Translations under genes and position numbers: made by a program
NCBI GenBank assembly: GCA_947459205.1
Contig: CANHCR010000001.1
Coordinates: 1-64,000 of the forward strand
Origin: Caryophanales bacterium
Lineage (GTDB): Bacteria > Bacillota > Bacilli > Paenibacillales > CANHCR01
Reading direction: 5' to 3'
DNA: 64,000 bases
Part shown: piece by piece, positions 38,369 through 47,706 of the stretch
Position numbering within the stretch: position 1 is the first letter of the stretch
How the letters are laid out: every line of letters starts with the position of its first letter
The notes under the pieces: generated by a model
What the model saw: the letters and a program-made list of their open reading frames with translations, nothing else
Told to the model about the DNA's origin: nothing
Databases searched by the model: none

Positions 38369-38802
38369 GTGCAGTCCGCAATGTGTTGGCGAGCTACGGT
38401 TTATACATGGCTTGGGTAGTTGCGTTGGTGGCAACGTTGGGCAGTCTCTATTTGAGCGAAATCATGTTGTTTGAACCGTGTCGCTTGTGCTGGATTCAGC
38501 GCATTTTCATGTATCCGCTTGCGATTCTGCTAGGGATTGCCTGTTTCCGCGGAGATTACAAGATTATTCGCTATGCACTGGCGCTTAGTATCCCAGGGGG
38601 GTTGGTTGCGCTCTATCAATACTTGATGCAACAGATTCCAGCCGTGCAAAAATTGACGCCTTGTAAAGTAGGCGTTCCATGTCATTTGGATTATCTTGAC
38701 TGGTACGGATGGATTACGATTCCGTTGCTCGCTTTGGTGGCGTTTGCGTTGATTACGATCATTTTATTGTTTACGAAAGAGCCACTCGAGTCTGCCGACT
38801 AA
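38365..38802 (+). CDS. bdbC: Disulfide bond formation protein, DsbB/BdbC family
   Basis: EPCRLCWIQRIFMYPLAILLGIA, TPCKVGVPCHLDYLDWYGWITIPLLALVAF. Confidence 0.92.
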   Translation: MSAVRNVLASYGLYMAWVVALVATLGSLYLSEIMLFEPCRLCWIQRIFMYPLAILLGIACFRGDYKIIRYALALSIPGGLVALYQYLMQQIPAVQKLTPCKVGVPCHLDYLDWYGWITIPLLALVAFALITIILLFTKEPLESAD

Positions 38803-38820
38803 GAGCCTAACTTTTATACA
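38787..38820 (+). repeat. Possible decayed 3' arm of the double-hairpin repeat, overlapping the bdbC stop codon
   Basis: TCTGCCGACTAAGAGCCTAACTTTTA vs repeat TCTGCCGACTAAGGGCTAAATTTTC. Confidence 0.45.
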
Positions 38821-38853
38821 AACTTCGGTTCCTTAAAGGAGTCGAAGTTTTTT
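38819..38853 (+). terminator. Rho-independent terminator after bdbC
   Basis: AAACTTCGGTTCCTTAAAGGAGTCGAAGTTTTTTT. Confidence 0.8.
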
Positions 38854-38968
38854 TGTGTTACAAATGACTAGAAATGTGGCGAAATTGCGAACAAAAGCCT
38901 GTTGTAGATACGAGTTCACGATTTGTTCACAGTATTTTGTCGACACAAAAAGTACACTTGAGAAGGAA

Positions 38969-38982
38969 TGAAAACGCTTACT
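38969..38982 (+). promoter_or_regulatory. Candidate CcpA catabolite-responsive element (cre)
   Basis: TGAAAACGCTTACT, one mismatch to TGWNANCGNTNWCA, 20 bp upstream of the amylase ATG. Confidence 0.75.
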
Positions 38983-39002
38983 GACAAGGAGAGTCGAACA
39001 CC

Positions 39003-41741
39003 ATGAACGTTCCGAAGCCATTGACCTTTTCTTTGCTATTGTTTAGCTTGCTGCTTTTGGTTAGCCTCGTCTGGGAAGCGACTGACGGACATGCCGCGAA
39101 CCATTCGACCAAATTGCCGTTCAGTTGGGACAATGCGACGGTATACTTTGTATTAACCGATCGATTTTACGATGGTGACCCGAGCAATAATCATTCATAC
39201 GGACGCGAACTGGATCGGAACGGCAAACCATACCCTGGATATCAGAAGAAAACGGGCACCTTTCACGGCGGCGACTTGCGTGGGTTGACGAAAAAATTGA
39301 ACGAAGGCTATTTTACTAAACTCGGCGTTAATGCGATATGGATTACCTCGCCGATTGAGCAAATTCACGGTTGGGTAGGCGGTCTTAATTTTCGCCACTA
39401 TGCGTATCACGGTTACTATGCGCTAGATTTTACAGAAGTCGACAAAAACATGGGATCGCGTGAAGATTTGCGCACATTTATCGACACGGCTCACAAAAAA
39501 GGAATTCGTGTATTGTTCGATGTCGTCATGAATCATGCCGGATACCCGGATATGAAGACGATGGAGAAATATCAGTTTGGTGCGCTGCGCAACGGATGGG
39601 ATGATTTTTATTATGATCAATCCGAAAGTGCTGCGCACTATGAGCCGTACAATGAGCTAGTTGATGCGACTAATGCTGATCGTTGGTCGCGTTGGTGGGG
39701 ACCCGATTGGATTAGACTGCCAAGTAAGTATGCTGGTTATGAGGCTTGTGTCGGCAATGAATTGACTTCATGCCTTGCTGATTTGCCAGACTTCAAAACG
39801 GATTCGACACAATCTGTCGGTTTGCCGAATTTCCTGCAAAGGAAATGGGGCGCTGCAAAAATGGCGCAGGAAAAGAAAGAACTAGATGCTTTTTTTGCTC
39901 GCACCGGTAAATCGCGCACGCCAACCAACTATATGATCAAATGGATTACCGATTGGGTGCGTGAATTTGGTGTCGATGGATTCCGCATCGATACGGCCAA
40001 GCACGTGCAAATGAGTGCTTGGAAAGATTTGAAGACGGAGTCGGTCAAGGCACTGCGTGAGTGGAAGGCGAAACATCCGACAAAAAAACTTGATAACCTC
40101 GACTTTTGGATGGTGGGTGAAGTTTGGGGTGCAGGTCTTGGTAAAAATCAGTATTTTACCGAGGGTGATTTTGACGCGCTAATTAACTTTAATTTTAAAG
40201 GTGTGCCGAACAATATGCAGGGGCTCGACAGCGTGTTCAGCGATTATGCGAATGCGCTCAACAACGATCCTGATTTCAATGTGCTCAGTTACATTTCCTC
40301 GCATGATACGGCGCTTTATAATCGTGCCAATTTGCTTAATGCGGGAACGGCGCTCTTGCTTGCTCCTGGTGCAGTGCAAATTTATTACGGTGATGAGACC
40401 GCCCGCAAGCCGGATAGTTCACCATGGGACCAACCGACGCGCACGCACATGAACTGGGATAGCATCGATAAAAATGTACTGACACATTGGCAAAAAATCG
40501 GTCAGTTCCGCAATCGTCATTTGGCTGTTGGTGCTGGCGAACATAAGAAGTTGCAAGATTCGCCGTATGCGTTCAGTAGAACGTATAGCGGACGCGGAGT
40601 TGCGGATGAGGTCGTAGTGGCGATTGGCGCCAAGGGAAAAGTGACGATTGATGTCGGCAACGTGTTCGACGAGGGCGACAAGATTCGCGAATTTTATACA
40701 TGGAACACCGTGCCAGTCATCGATGGCAAAGTGACGCTGACAGCACATGCGAACGGCGTTGTGTTACTGGAGCGAGAGAGTGCTGGTAAACCGATGACCC
40801 GTGTGATGGCCTCGCCTTCTGAAGGTTCGTTTACTGATGACAAAATAGTGGTGACGCTTGGTTTGATGAATGCGAAGTCAGGAAAATATACGCTGAACGG
40901 TATGAATCCGAAAACTGCAGGACAAAAGTTTGTCAACGGACAGACGATCGCGATTGGTGCAGGCATCGCAATCGGACAGAAAGTGACACTTAAAGTTTAT
41001 GCTAGCGGTTCGCTGGGTGAAGCGACGAAATCGTACACGTTCACGAAACAAAAGAAGCCAGAAGGGCTAGCGATTTATTTTAAAAAACCGGCGCAGTGGA
41101 GCGATCCGCAATTGTACTTTTATGGCATGAAACCGACCGTAGTAGCACCTGTTACATGGAACAGTGCGCCGGACATGAAATCGTTGGGCAACGGTTGGTA
41201 CACGTATACGGTAATTGGCGCTGAGCAGGCGCAAGTGATGTTCAAAGATAAGAAGGGAAATCAGATTCCCGCTCGAAATCAGCCGGGGTTTGTGCGCACT
41301 CGTGGAGGCGCGTTTGATGGATCGAGTTGGAGCGAGCAGGTACCGGGCGTGAAGGTGCCGAAACCAGCGCCGAAACCAACACCGAAACCAGTCAACAATC
41401 CGAGTGGCAATGTGAAAAAACCGGCGGTTCCAGTGCAGGAGTCGAAGGCTCCAGTGCAGAAGTCTACGTCATCGCAATCATCATCAGCAATATCGGTTAC
41501 ACAACGTACGACGACTGAGGTAATCGTCAAATGGGCAACCCCCAAAGATAAGCGCACAATTATTGGTTATCACGTGTATCGCAATGGTCAGTTGTACGCA
41601 TATGTGCGCGACACGACAACGTTCACGGATGCAAATGTAAGTTATGGACAGAGATATACGTACGTATTAAAATCAATCGACAATAAAGGCAACGTCGTAC
41701 CGCACGGCAAACCGATTCCGGTCGTCGTAGGCAAGCGCTAA
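39003..41741 (+). CDS. Secreted GH13 alpha-amylase family protein with C-terminal starch-binding-like and fibronectin III-like domains
   Basis: Signal peptide; VLFDVVMNHAG, DGFRIDTAKHV, MVGEVWG, SYISSHDT; Pro/Lys linker then FnIII-like tail. Confidence 0.93.
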   Translation: MNVPKPLTFSLLLFSLLLLVSLVWEATDGHAANHSTKLPFSWDNATVYFVLTDRFYDGDPSNNHSYGRELDRNGKPYPGYQKKTGTFHGGDLRGLTKKLNEGYFTKLGVNAIWITSPIEQIHGWVGGLNFRHYAYHGYYALDFTEVDKNMGSREDLRTFIDTAHKKGIRVLFDVVMNHAGYPDMKTMEKYQFGALRNGWDDFYYDQSESAAHYEPYNELVDATNADRWSRWWGPDWIRLPSKYAGYEACVGNELTSCLADLPDFKTDSTQSVGLPNFLQRKWGAAKMAQEKKELDAFFARTGKSRTPTNYMIKWITDWVREFGVDGFRIDTAKHVQMSAWKDLKTESVKALREWKAKHPTKKLDNLDFWMVGEVWGAGLGKNQYFTEGDFDALINFNFKGVPNNMQGLDSVFSDYANALNNDPDFNVLSYISSHDTALYNRANLLNAGTALLLAPGAVQIYYGDETARKPDSSPWDQPTRTHMNWDSIDKNVLTHWQKIGQFRNRHLAVGAGEHKKLQDSPYAFSRTYSGRGVADEVVVAIGAKGKVTIDVGNVFDEGDKIREFYTWNTVPVIDGKVTLTAHANGVVLLERESAGKPMTRVMASPSEGSFTDDKIVVTLGLMNAKSGKYTLNGMNPKTAGQKFVNGQTIAIGAGIAIGQKVTLKVYASGSLGEATKSYTFTKQKKPEGLAIYFKKPAQWSDPQLYFYGMKPTVVAPVTWNSAPDMKSLGNGWYTYTVIGAEQAQVMFKDKKGNQIPARNQPGFVRTRGGAFDGSSWSEQVPGVKVPKPAPKPTPKPVNNPSGNVKKPAVPVQESKAPVQKSTSSQSSSAISVTQRTTTEVIVKWATPKDKRTIIGYHVYRNGQLYAYVRDTTTFTDANVSYGQRYTYVLKSIDNKGNVVPHGKPIPVVVGKR

Positions 41742-41824
41742 CTTGGTATTCGCACCGTTTTCGTGTATGATACATATGCTACAATGAGCGAGAAGGCATA
41801 TTTTTAAAAAGGGTGCGATGTTGT

Positions 41825-42631
41825 TTGCAACAAGCGATTGCAATTCTTGATTCCGGCGTTGGCGGATTGACCGTCGCCAAAGAAGTGATGCGTCAATTGC
41901 CGCAGGAAAAAATATTATATTTCGGCGATACAGCACGCACTCCGTACGGACCTCGTCCGGCTGAGGAAGTGTTGGCGTTTACGCACCAAATCGTTGATTA
42001 CTTGCTACAGTATGATCCGAAAATGATTGTCATTGCCTGCAACACGGCAACGGCTGTCGGTCTGCAGGAGATCCGTGCGCGTGTCGACATTCCGGTACTG
42101 GGCGTCATCCATCCAGGCGTGCGGGCAGCGATAAAAATCACAAAGTCGAATCGTGTCGGTGTCATCGGCACTGAGGGAACGATTCGGAGCGGCGCTTATG
42201 AGCAGGCATTGCGACAAATTTCGCCGTTCGTGACGGTCGAGCAACTGGCATGCCCGCAATTTGTCACGCTTGTCGAAAATGGTCAGACGCATGGTGTTGA
42301 GACGGAACGAATTGTCGCGGAAACGTTGCATCCGATGAAGTCGAAAGAAATCGACTGCTTAATTTTGGGATGTACTCATTATCCATTTTTGACGGATGTA
42401 ATTGGCAAAGTGATGGGCGAGGATGTCCATTTAATTAGTTCGGCCGATGAAACGGCGCGTGAGATTAGCACGATTTTGTATCATCGCGGACAGTTGATGC
42501 AATCTGGCGAGGTGCCGGTTCATCAGTTTTTTTCAAGCGGTGATGCGCAACTTTTCAAAGACATCGCGAGCAATTGGTTACAACAAGAAATTCAAGTGAC
42601 GCCTGTTTCGTGGCATACGGTTCGCCCCTAA
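41825..42631 (+). CDS. murI: Glutamate racemase
   Basis: AILDSGVGGLTVAKEVMRQLP, VIACNTATA, LGCTHYPFL; start codon uncertain (TTG 41825 or GTG 41813). Confidence 0.93.
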   Translation: MQQAIAILDSGVGGLTVAKEVMRQLPQEKILYFGDTARTPYGPRPAEEVLAFTHQIVDYLLQYDPKMIVIACNTATAVGLQEIRARVDIPVLGVIHPGVRAAIKITKSNRVGVIGTEGTIRSGAYEQALRQISPFVTVEQLACPQFVTLVENGQTHGVETERIVAETLHPMKSKEIDCLILGCTHYPFLTDVIGKVMGEDVHLISSADETAREISTILYHRGQLMQSGEVPVHQFFSSGDAQLFKDIASNWLQQEIQVTPVSWHTVRP

Positions 42632-42661
42632 AGCATACATATTGGAAAACGGCGGGCGGAG

Positions 42662-43567
42662 GTGTGTGGCATCGACGGGCAGACACCGACTTTTGAGTTT
42701 ACTTTTGAAGGTTTGCAGCGTGCATTGGCCAATTGGCAAATCGATTACCCTGAGGTTGTACAACCGCCAATCGGCTACAGTGTGCTTGGGCAGCCGTTAC
42801 AACTTTTTAAAGTAGGCACGGGTCACATTCATCTGCACATGAACGCAGCGATGCATGCCAATGAGTGGTTGACTGCGTTTGCTTTGATTGCATGGGGCAG
42901 GCGTTGGACGGAGCAGTGGCAGACGTTTTTTCCTGAGTACACGCTTTGGCTTGTACCACTTGTTAATCCCGACGGGGTGCAACTCGTGATGAGCGGGTCG
43001 CTTGCTGATCCTGCTTGCATGGCGAAGGTTCGTGCGATGAATGGCGAATCGATGGATTTTTCTAATTGGAAGGCGAATGCTAGAGGCGTCGACTTGAACG
43101 ACCAGTTTCCTGCTGGATGGCGTGACGAGTATGTGCGGCGTTCGGAGGAGCGTGAAGCTTGCGGTCAAACGTATGCCCCTGGTGCACGCGACTACTGCGG
43201 TGTAGAGCCGCTGAGCGAGCCAGAGGCAGTGGCGTTGGTGGAGTTCGTGCGACGCCAGTCATTTTCGACAGTAATCGCACTGCACTCGCAAGGTGAGGAA
43301 ATTTATTGGAATTATAGAGGGTTCGAACCGGACGGAGCGGAGCTGATGGCACAGACGATGGCTGCTGCAAGTGGCTACCGCGCCGTTCGCTTGGCGGAGA
43401 GCGATGCCGGCTTCAAAGATTGGTTTATTGAACAGTTTCGTAAGCCGGGGTTCACCATTGAGTTAGGCTACGGACAGAACCCGTTGCCTGTCGAACAACT
43501 GGCTACAATCTGCGACAAACTTGAGCACATCTTATTCGCTTTTTTGTCGAATGAAAAACACGATTAA
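42662..43567 (+). CDS. M14-family zinc carboxypeptidase
   Basis: MHANEWLT, NARGVDLNDQFPAGW, HSQGEEIYW, GFTIELGYG. Confidence 0.88.
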   Translation: MCGIDGQTPTFEFTFEGLQRALANWQIDYPEVVQPPIGYSVLGQPLQLFKVGTGHIHLHMNAAMHANEWLTAFALIAWGRRWTEQWQTFFPEYTLWLVPLVNPDGVQLVMSGSLADPACMAKVRAMNGESMDFSNWKANARGVDLNDQFPAGWRDEYVRRSEEREACGQTYAPGARDYCGVEPLSEPEAVALVEFVRRQSFSTVIALHSQGEEIYWNYRGFEPDGAELMAQTMAAASGYRAVRLAESDAGFKDWFIEQFRKPGFTIELGYGQNPLPVEQLATICDKLEHILFAFLSNEKHD

Positions 43568-43912
43568 TCTGCTGCCGATCAGCAACAGTCCGCCGAAAAT
43601 AAATGTGGTGATGGCGAATGAGGTGAGTATCGGTTTGGCGTATACAAGTTCTCGCACTACTAAGCCGAACGGCACGGCAACGAACCATTGCGCCAACGTG
43701 ATGCCGACCAGTGCCCAAACGGTTTCAGACTTGTATGGGCGATGACCGCTCAGCAACCAACCGCAAAGTAATAGTCCGAGTAGAAACGGCCATGCAGTGA
43801 GCCAAATGTCTGAAATGTTAAGCCCGGTGTCGTGCGAGTATTTTCCAATCATGACGAAGGCAAGGACAGCAATGATGTCAGCGATGACAAAGCGCGTGAT
43901 GTGGCGATTCAT
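43532..43912 (-). CDS. DUF3054-type membrane protein
   Basis: Four predicted TM helices; DIIAVLAFVMIGKYSHDTG; convergent overlap with the M14 gene. Confidence 0.75.
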   Translation of the reverse strand: MNRHITRFVIADIIAVLAFVMIGKYSHDTGLNISDIWLTAWPFLLGLLLCGWLLSGHRPYKSETVWALVGITLAQWFVAVPFGLVVRELVYAKPILTSFAITTFIFGGLLLIGSRLIVFFIRQKSE

Positions 43913-44005
43913 AATGGTCTCCTTTGTGTTGAAATGTTTCATCTTTTATTCTAAATTGATACAATGAAGAGAGCAAGTTGAGCACCAAGGGGGCGGAGGT
44001 TGGCC

Positions 44006-44392
44006 ATGCAGAATGTTTGGAAAATTGGTGATGTCGTGCTGGCACAGTATAAGACCGGCGAATACATCGGCAAAGTGTTCGATTTGACGAGCACGCGCGT
44101 CGTTGTACAAGTGTTGGCGGTGGCGAGGCACCCTGAACAGGGAGATCTGCATAACCCGCAACAGGCTGACGTGCCATTTTTTCACCAGCGAAAAGCACTC
44201 GCTTACAATGAGCGGGCACTCGTCTATGAGCATCAGTTGCGTCCGTGGCAGGCAGACATTCCCGCATATGAGGAGTCTTTGCAAGCGGCGCTAGTGGCCG
44301 AGATGGCGCGGATGAAGGCGATGGGGGACAATCCGTGGGCGTTACGCGGATTGGACGAGTTGCAGCGACTTGCGTCGGAGTATCGTCAGTAG
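44006..44392 (+). CDS. kapB: Kinase-associated lipoprotein B (KapB)-like protein
   Basis: GDVVLAQYKTGEYIGKV; VARHPEQGDLHNPQQADVPFFHQRKALAYNE. Confidence 0.82.
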   Translation: MQNVWKIGDVVLAQYKTGEYIGKVFDLTSTRVVVQVLAVARHPEQGDLHNPQQADVPFFHQRKALAYNERALVYEHQLRPWQADIPAYEESLQAALVAEMARMKAMGDNPWALRGLDELQRLASEYRQ

Positions 44393-44471
44393 CATAGTGC
44401 TACTCCTCGACATTAGGGTTGTTTTCGCATACAATAGTCAGAAATATTAATAAAAAGGATGAGTGCGGATT

Positions 44472-44774
44472 ATGAAATGCAAAATTACGCGCAATGCTGC
44501 GAAAATTTTACAGCAAGAATTGGACAAGCAGGAAGATCAGTCGTTGAAACTACGCGTCATTATCACGCATCAGCACGGCAATCACGTGCATTATGGATTG
44601 GATTTTGATGTCGCAGGCGAGAATGATGTCGTCGTTCAAACCGATAAAGGCATCGACTTGATTCTTGAAAAAGGCAACGAGTGGATGGATGGTGTGGTCA
44701 TCGATTACTTCTACATGCCTCAGGAAGGGTTTGCAATCTACAATCCGAGCAAAGGCAATCACGGCGACCATTAA
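44472..44774 (+). CDS. HesB/IscA-like protein
   Basis: Short IscA-fold-like ORF; KITRNAAKILQQELDKQ...LRVIITHQHGNHVHYGLDF. Confidence 0.65.
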   Translation: MKCKITRNAAKILQQELDKQEDQSLKLRVIITHQHGNHVHYGLDFDVAGENDVVVQTDKGIDLILEKGNEWMDGVVIDYFYMPQEGFAIYNPSKGNHGDH

Positions 44775-44794
44775 TTTGCGGGAGTTTTGGCGAG

Positions 44795-45031
44795 ATGAAA
44801 AATGAAATACAAATTTGCGACAAATGCCGGCACATTCGGATGAAAACGTTGTTGCCGAAACTGCAAAAACTGGATCCTGACTGCCCTGTCAAAGTCGGTT
44901 GCAAATCGTACTGCGGTCCTTGTGCGCGCAGTCCGTTCGTATTTATCAATGGCCGTTATTTGACTGGAACCACTGAAGACGACATTGTCGAAAAAGCACG
45001 AAAGTATATTCGTGTGAAGCGTCGTGTTTGA
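44795..45031 (+). CDS. DUF1450 (YuzB-like) protein
   Basis: ICDKCRHIRMKTLLPKLQKLDPDCPVKVGCKSYCGPCARSPFVFINGRYLTG. Confidence 0.8.
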   Translation: MKNEIQICDKCRHIRMKTLLPKLQKLDPDCPVKVGCKSYCGPCARSPFVFINGRYLTGTTEDDIVEKARKYIRVKRRV

Positions 45032-45075
45032 GATTTCAGTTTTGCAAGTTGGAAGACAATTAACAATCGAGCATT

Positions 45076-45119
45076 CAAAAAAAGTTTCTGTCGCGCTGAC
45101 AGAAACTTTTTTATTATAT
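45076..45119. terminator. Bidirectional terminator
   Basis: AAAAAAAGTTTCTGTCGCGCTGACAGAAACTTTTTTA. Confidence 0.85.
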
Positions 45120-46256
45120 TTTGCGCGGCGGGAATGGTCCGAAAAATTGATACAGTTGACATTCGATGCGACCGTTAAACAATTTTCGACGTTTGCTCGC
45201 CTGCTGAGCAAAGTGATGCTCAAATGTCTTGCTTGGCGTTAACACGAACGCGGACCAATTCGGATGTGCGGCATAGATCGGCGCCAGTTCGCGAATCGCT
45301 GTCTCCGCATCTTTTTGTTCACCTAATCGTTCTCCATATGGTGGGTTGGTGATGATGCAGCCGTAATCACCTTGCAGTTTCAATCGTTTCACCGGTGCGA
45401 CCTGGAAGCGGATTTGTTTCGCTAGTCCCGCCGCTTTGGCCGCCGCTTCAGCAACTGCAATCGCCTGCTCATCGTTATCGCTGCCGAACAATTCTAAAGG
45501 CTCGGCATCGTCAAGTGCATCGTATGCTTCGTCACGTGCATCATCCCAACGCGATGAACCAACGATTGGCCACTGTTCAGCATGAAAGGAACGCCGCAAT
45601 CCAGGCGCCATATTCCACGCTTTCATCGCCGCTTCAATCAGGAATGTACCCGAACCGCAAAACGGATCGACAAGCGGTCGCTCGCCACTCCAACGACTCA
45701 GTTGAATAATCGCGGCTGCCATCGTCTCTTTGAGAGGCGCTTCCGTCACTAACTTACGGTAACCGCGTTTATGCAAGCCAGCACCCGTCGTATCGAGCGT
45801 GATTAGCGCACGATCCTTCAGTAAATTCACCTCAATCGTATATTTCGCACCGCTCTCCTCGAACCACTCGCTACCGTACGCTTGTTTTAACTTTTCCACG
45901 ATCGCTTTTTTGACAATCCCTTGGCAAGCGGGCACGCTGCTTAATTGTGATTGATGGGAGCGGCCTTCTACAGGGAAACAGGCGTCGCGCGGCAACCAGT
46001 CAGCCCAAGTGATTGCTTTCACGCCTTCGAACAGTTCGTCGAACGTGCGGGCTGGAAACTCGCCCATTTTCACAAGAATCCGGTCCGTTGTCCGCATCCA
46101 TAGGTTGGTGCGACAAATATCGGCCAAGTCACCGCGGAAGGTGACCCGTCCATTTTCGACTTGCTGGTCCATGTAGCCTAGTTCTTTTAACTCTTGCGCC
46201 ACGACTGATTCCAGACCCATCGGTGCGGTGGCAATTAAGTGCAACTGCTTGTTCAT
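45114..46256 (-). CDS. THUMP-domain class I SAM-dependent RNA methyltransferase (RlmL/YpsC-like)
   Basis: PMGLESVVAQELKELGY, DPFCGSGTFLIEAA, IITNPPYGERLGE. Confidence 0.93.
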   Translation of the reverse strand: MNKQLHLIATAPMGLESVVAQELKELGYMDQQVENGRVTFRGDLADICRTNLWMRTTDRILVKMGEFPARTFDELFEGVKAITWADWLPRDACFPVEGRSHQSQLSSVPACQGIVKKAIVEKLKQAYGSEWFEESGAKYTIEVNLLKDRALITLDTTGAGLHKRGYRKLVTEAPLKETMAAAIIQLSRWSGERPLVDPFCGSGTFLIEAAMKAWNMAPGLRRSFHAEQWPIVGSSRWDDARDEAYDALDDAEPLELFGSDNDEQAIAVAEAAAKAAGLAKQIRFQVAPVKRLKLQGDYGCIITNPPYGERLGEQKDAETAIRELAPIYAAHPNWSAFVLTPSKTFEHHFAQQASKRRKLFNGRIECQLYQFFGPFPPRKI

Positions 46257-46262
46257 CGATAC

Positions 46263-47498
46263 TCACCTTTCTATTGTTTGTACGTTTGGTTGTACGTTAG
46301 CGAATAGTCCTTTCTGGATGGCGCGCGCAAGCCAAAGCAAATGAATCAGCAGGATGGCTGCAGAGAGCAGGAACACGCCTTCGATGCCGATCACACCGGC
46401 GCAGAAACCGCCGACAATCGGACCAAGAAAGTTACCGAGACTAAGAAAACTGCTGTTAAATCCGTAGGCGCGACTTTCCATGCCTTTCGGTGTTACGGTG
46501 CGAATCAGCGCATTCAGCGACGGGATCAATCCGCCCATGCAAATGCCAAACAAGAATCGCAACAACAGAAATAACCAAAAGTGATGAACGAACGCCTGCG
46601 GTATGAGCATGATGACGGCTCCAAGGAGTGAGGCGAGCAAAATTCGTTTGTGACCGATTTTGTCACCCAATCTTCCGAGAATCGGCGAGGCGATTAGGTT
46701 TGCGACTCCGGTGACGGCACCGACTAACCCGGCATACAAAGCGACGTTCGCAGGATCGCCGGTAATGTCCTGCACAAACAGTGCGAGCAGCGGCAACGAA
46801 CTGAATAAGGCAAACTGCAATACGAAAGTGGCGGTGAACAGACTGCCCATCCCGCGATTTCCTAGCAAGCCGCGAAGATTTTCGAAGATGCTTTGTTGCG
46901 GTTCCTTTTCGGCCGTTTGACGATCGAACGACTCACGGATGAACAACACCATCAATAAAGAAGCGAGCGCCAACAATCCTCCTGTAATGAAGAAGATGGG
47001 TCGAAAACTGTCGAATACGCCTGCCATATATCCGCCAAACAGCGGTCCGAAAATGAGCCCCGCTACACCAGCAGCCTGCAGACTGCCCATCGCAAAGCCG
47101 ATGTGCTCACGCGGCGTTGCAGCTGATGTGAGAGAAATTGCCGCTGGATTGAAGCCGGCGACCATCCCGTTTAGTAATCGCAAAATCAATAGATGCCAAA
47201 CACTTGTGGCAAGTCCCATCAGACAGATGATGATTGCCATACCGAAAGCGGAGCGAAGCAACATGATTTTCCGACCGATGCGGTCGGCGAGTCTGCCCCA
47301 GATTGGTTGAAAGAGGAAGGAAGTCAAAAAATTGATGCCAAAAATGATGCCAGTCCAGATGCCTGCTTCACGGATATCGGTAATCCCTAACTCTTGCACA
47401 TACAGTGCGAGGAACGGTAACACCATCGTCATCCCACCCATGACGAGAAACTGACCGAAGCAGAGGATGGTGAGATTTACTTTCCACCTTTTGTCCAT
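46263..47498 (-). CDS. MFS multidrug efflux-type transporter
   Basis: 12 hydrophobic segments; GRLADRIGRKIMLLRSAFG and ILGRLGDKIGHKRILLAS motifs. Confidence 0.88.
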   Translation of the reverse strand: MDKRWKVNLTILCFGQFLVMGGMTMVLPFLALYVQELGITDIREAGIWTGIIFGINFLTSFLFQPIWGRLADRIGRKIMLLRSAFGMAIIICLMGLATSVWHLLILRLLNGMVAGFNPAAISLTSAATPREHIGFAMGSLQAAGVAGLIFGPLFGGYMAGVFDSFRPIFFITGGLLALASLLMVLFIRESFDRQTAEKEPQQSIFENLRGLLGNRGMGSLFTATFVLQFALFSSLPLLALFVQDITGDPANVALYAGLVGAVTGVANLIASPILGRLGDKIGHKRILLASLLGAVIMLIPQAFVHHFWLFLLLRFLFGICMGGLIPSLNALIRTVTPKGMESRAYGFNSSFLSLGNFLGPIVGGFCAGVIGIEGVFLLSAAILLIHLLWLARAIQKGLFANVQPNVQTIER

Positions 47499-47567
47499 GA
47501 AGATCCCTGCATTTCATAAGAGATGAATGTTGCATATAAATGAATTATAATGGAAATGAGATAAAAT

Positions 47568-47673
47568 AAAAACGGGCAAGCGTGCCCGTTTGACGGCCAA
47601 CCACTGGTAGAAGTGAAAGTGAGTATCGTTTCAGAGGCTTTCAATTCTGCCGACCAAGGGCCAAACTCTCATA
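47568..47673 (+). repeat. Dispersed double-hairpin repeat, copy 3
   Basis: AACGGGCAAGCGTGCCCGTTTGACGGCCAACCACTGGTAGAAGTGAAAG-different loop-CTTTCAATTCTGCCGACCAAGGGCCAAACTCTCATAAAA. Confidence 0.9.
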
Positions 47674-47687
47674 AAAACGGGCAAGCG
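47674..47687 (+). repeat. Truncated fourth unit of the same repeat
   Basis: AAAACGGGCAAGCG, then diverges. Confidence 0.6.
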
Positions 47688-47706
47688 CTACAGAAGGAGT
47701 TTGCGA

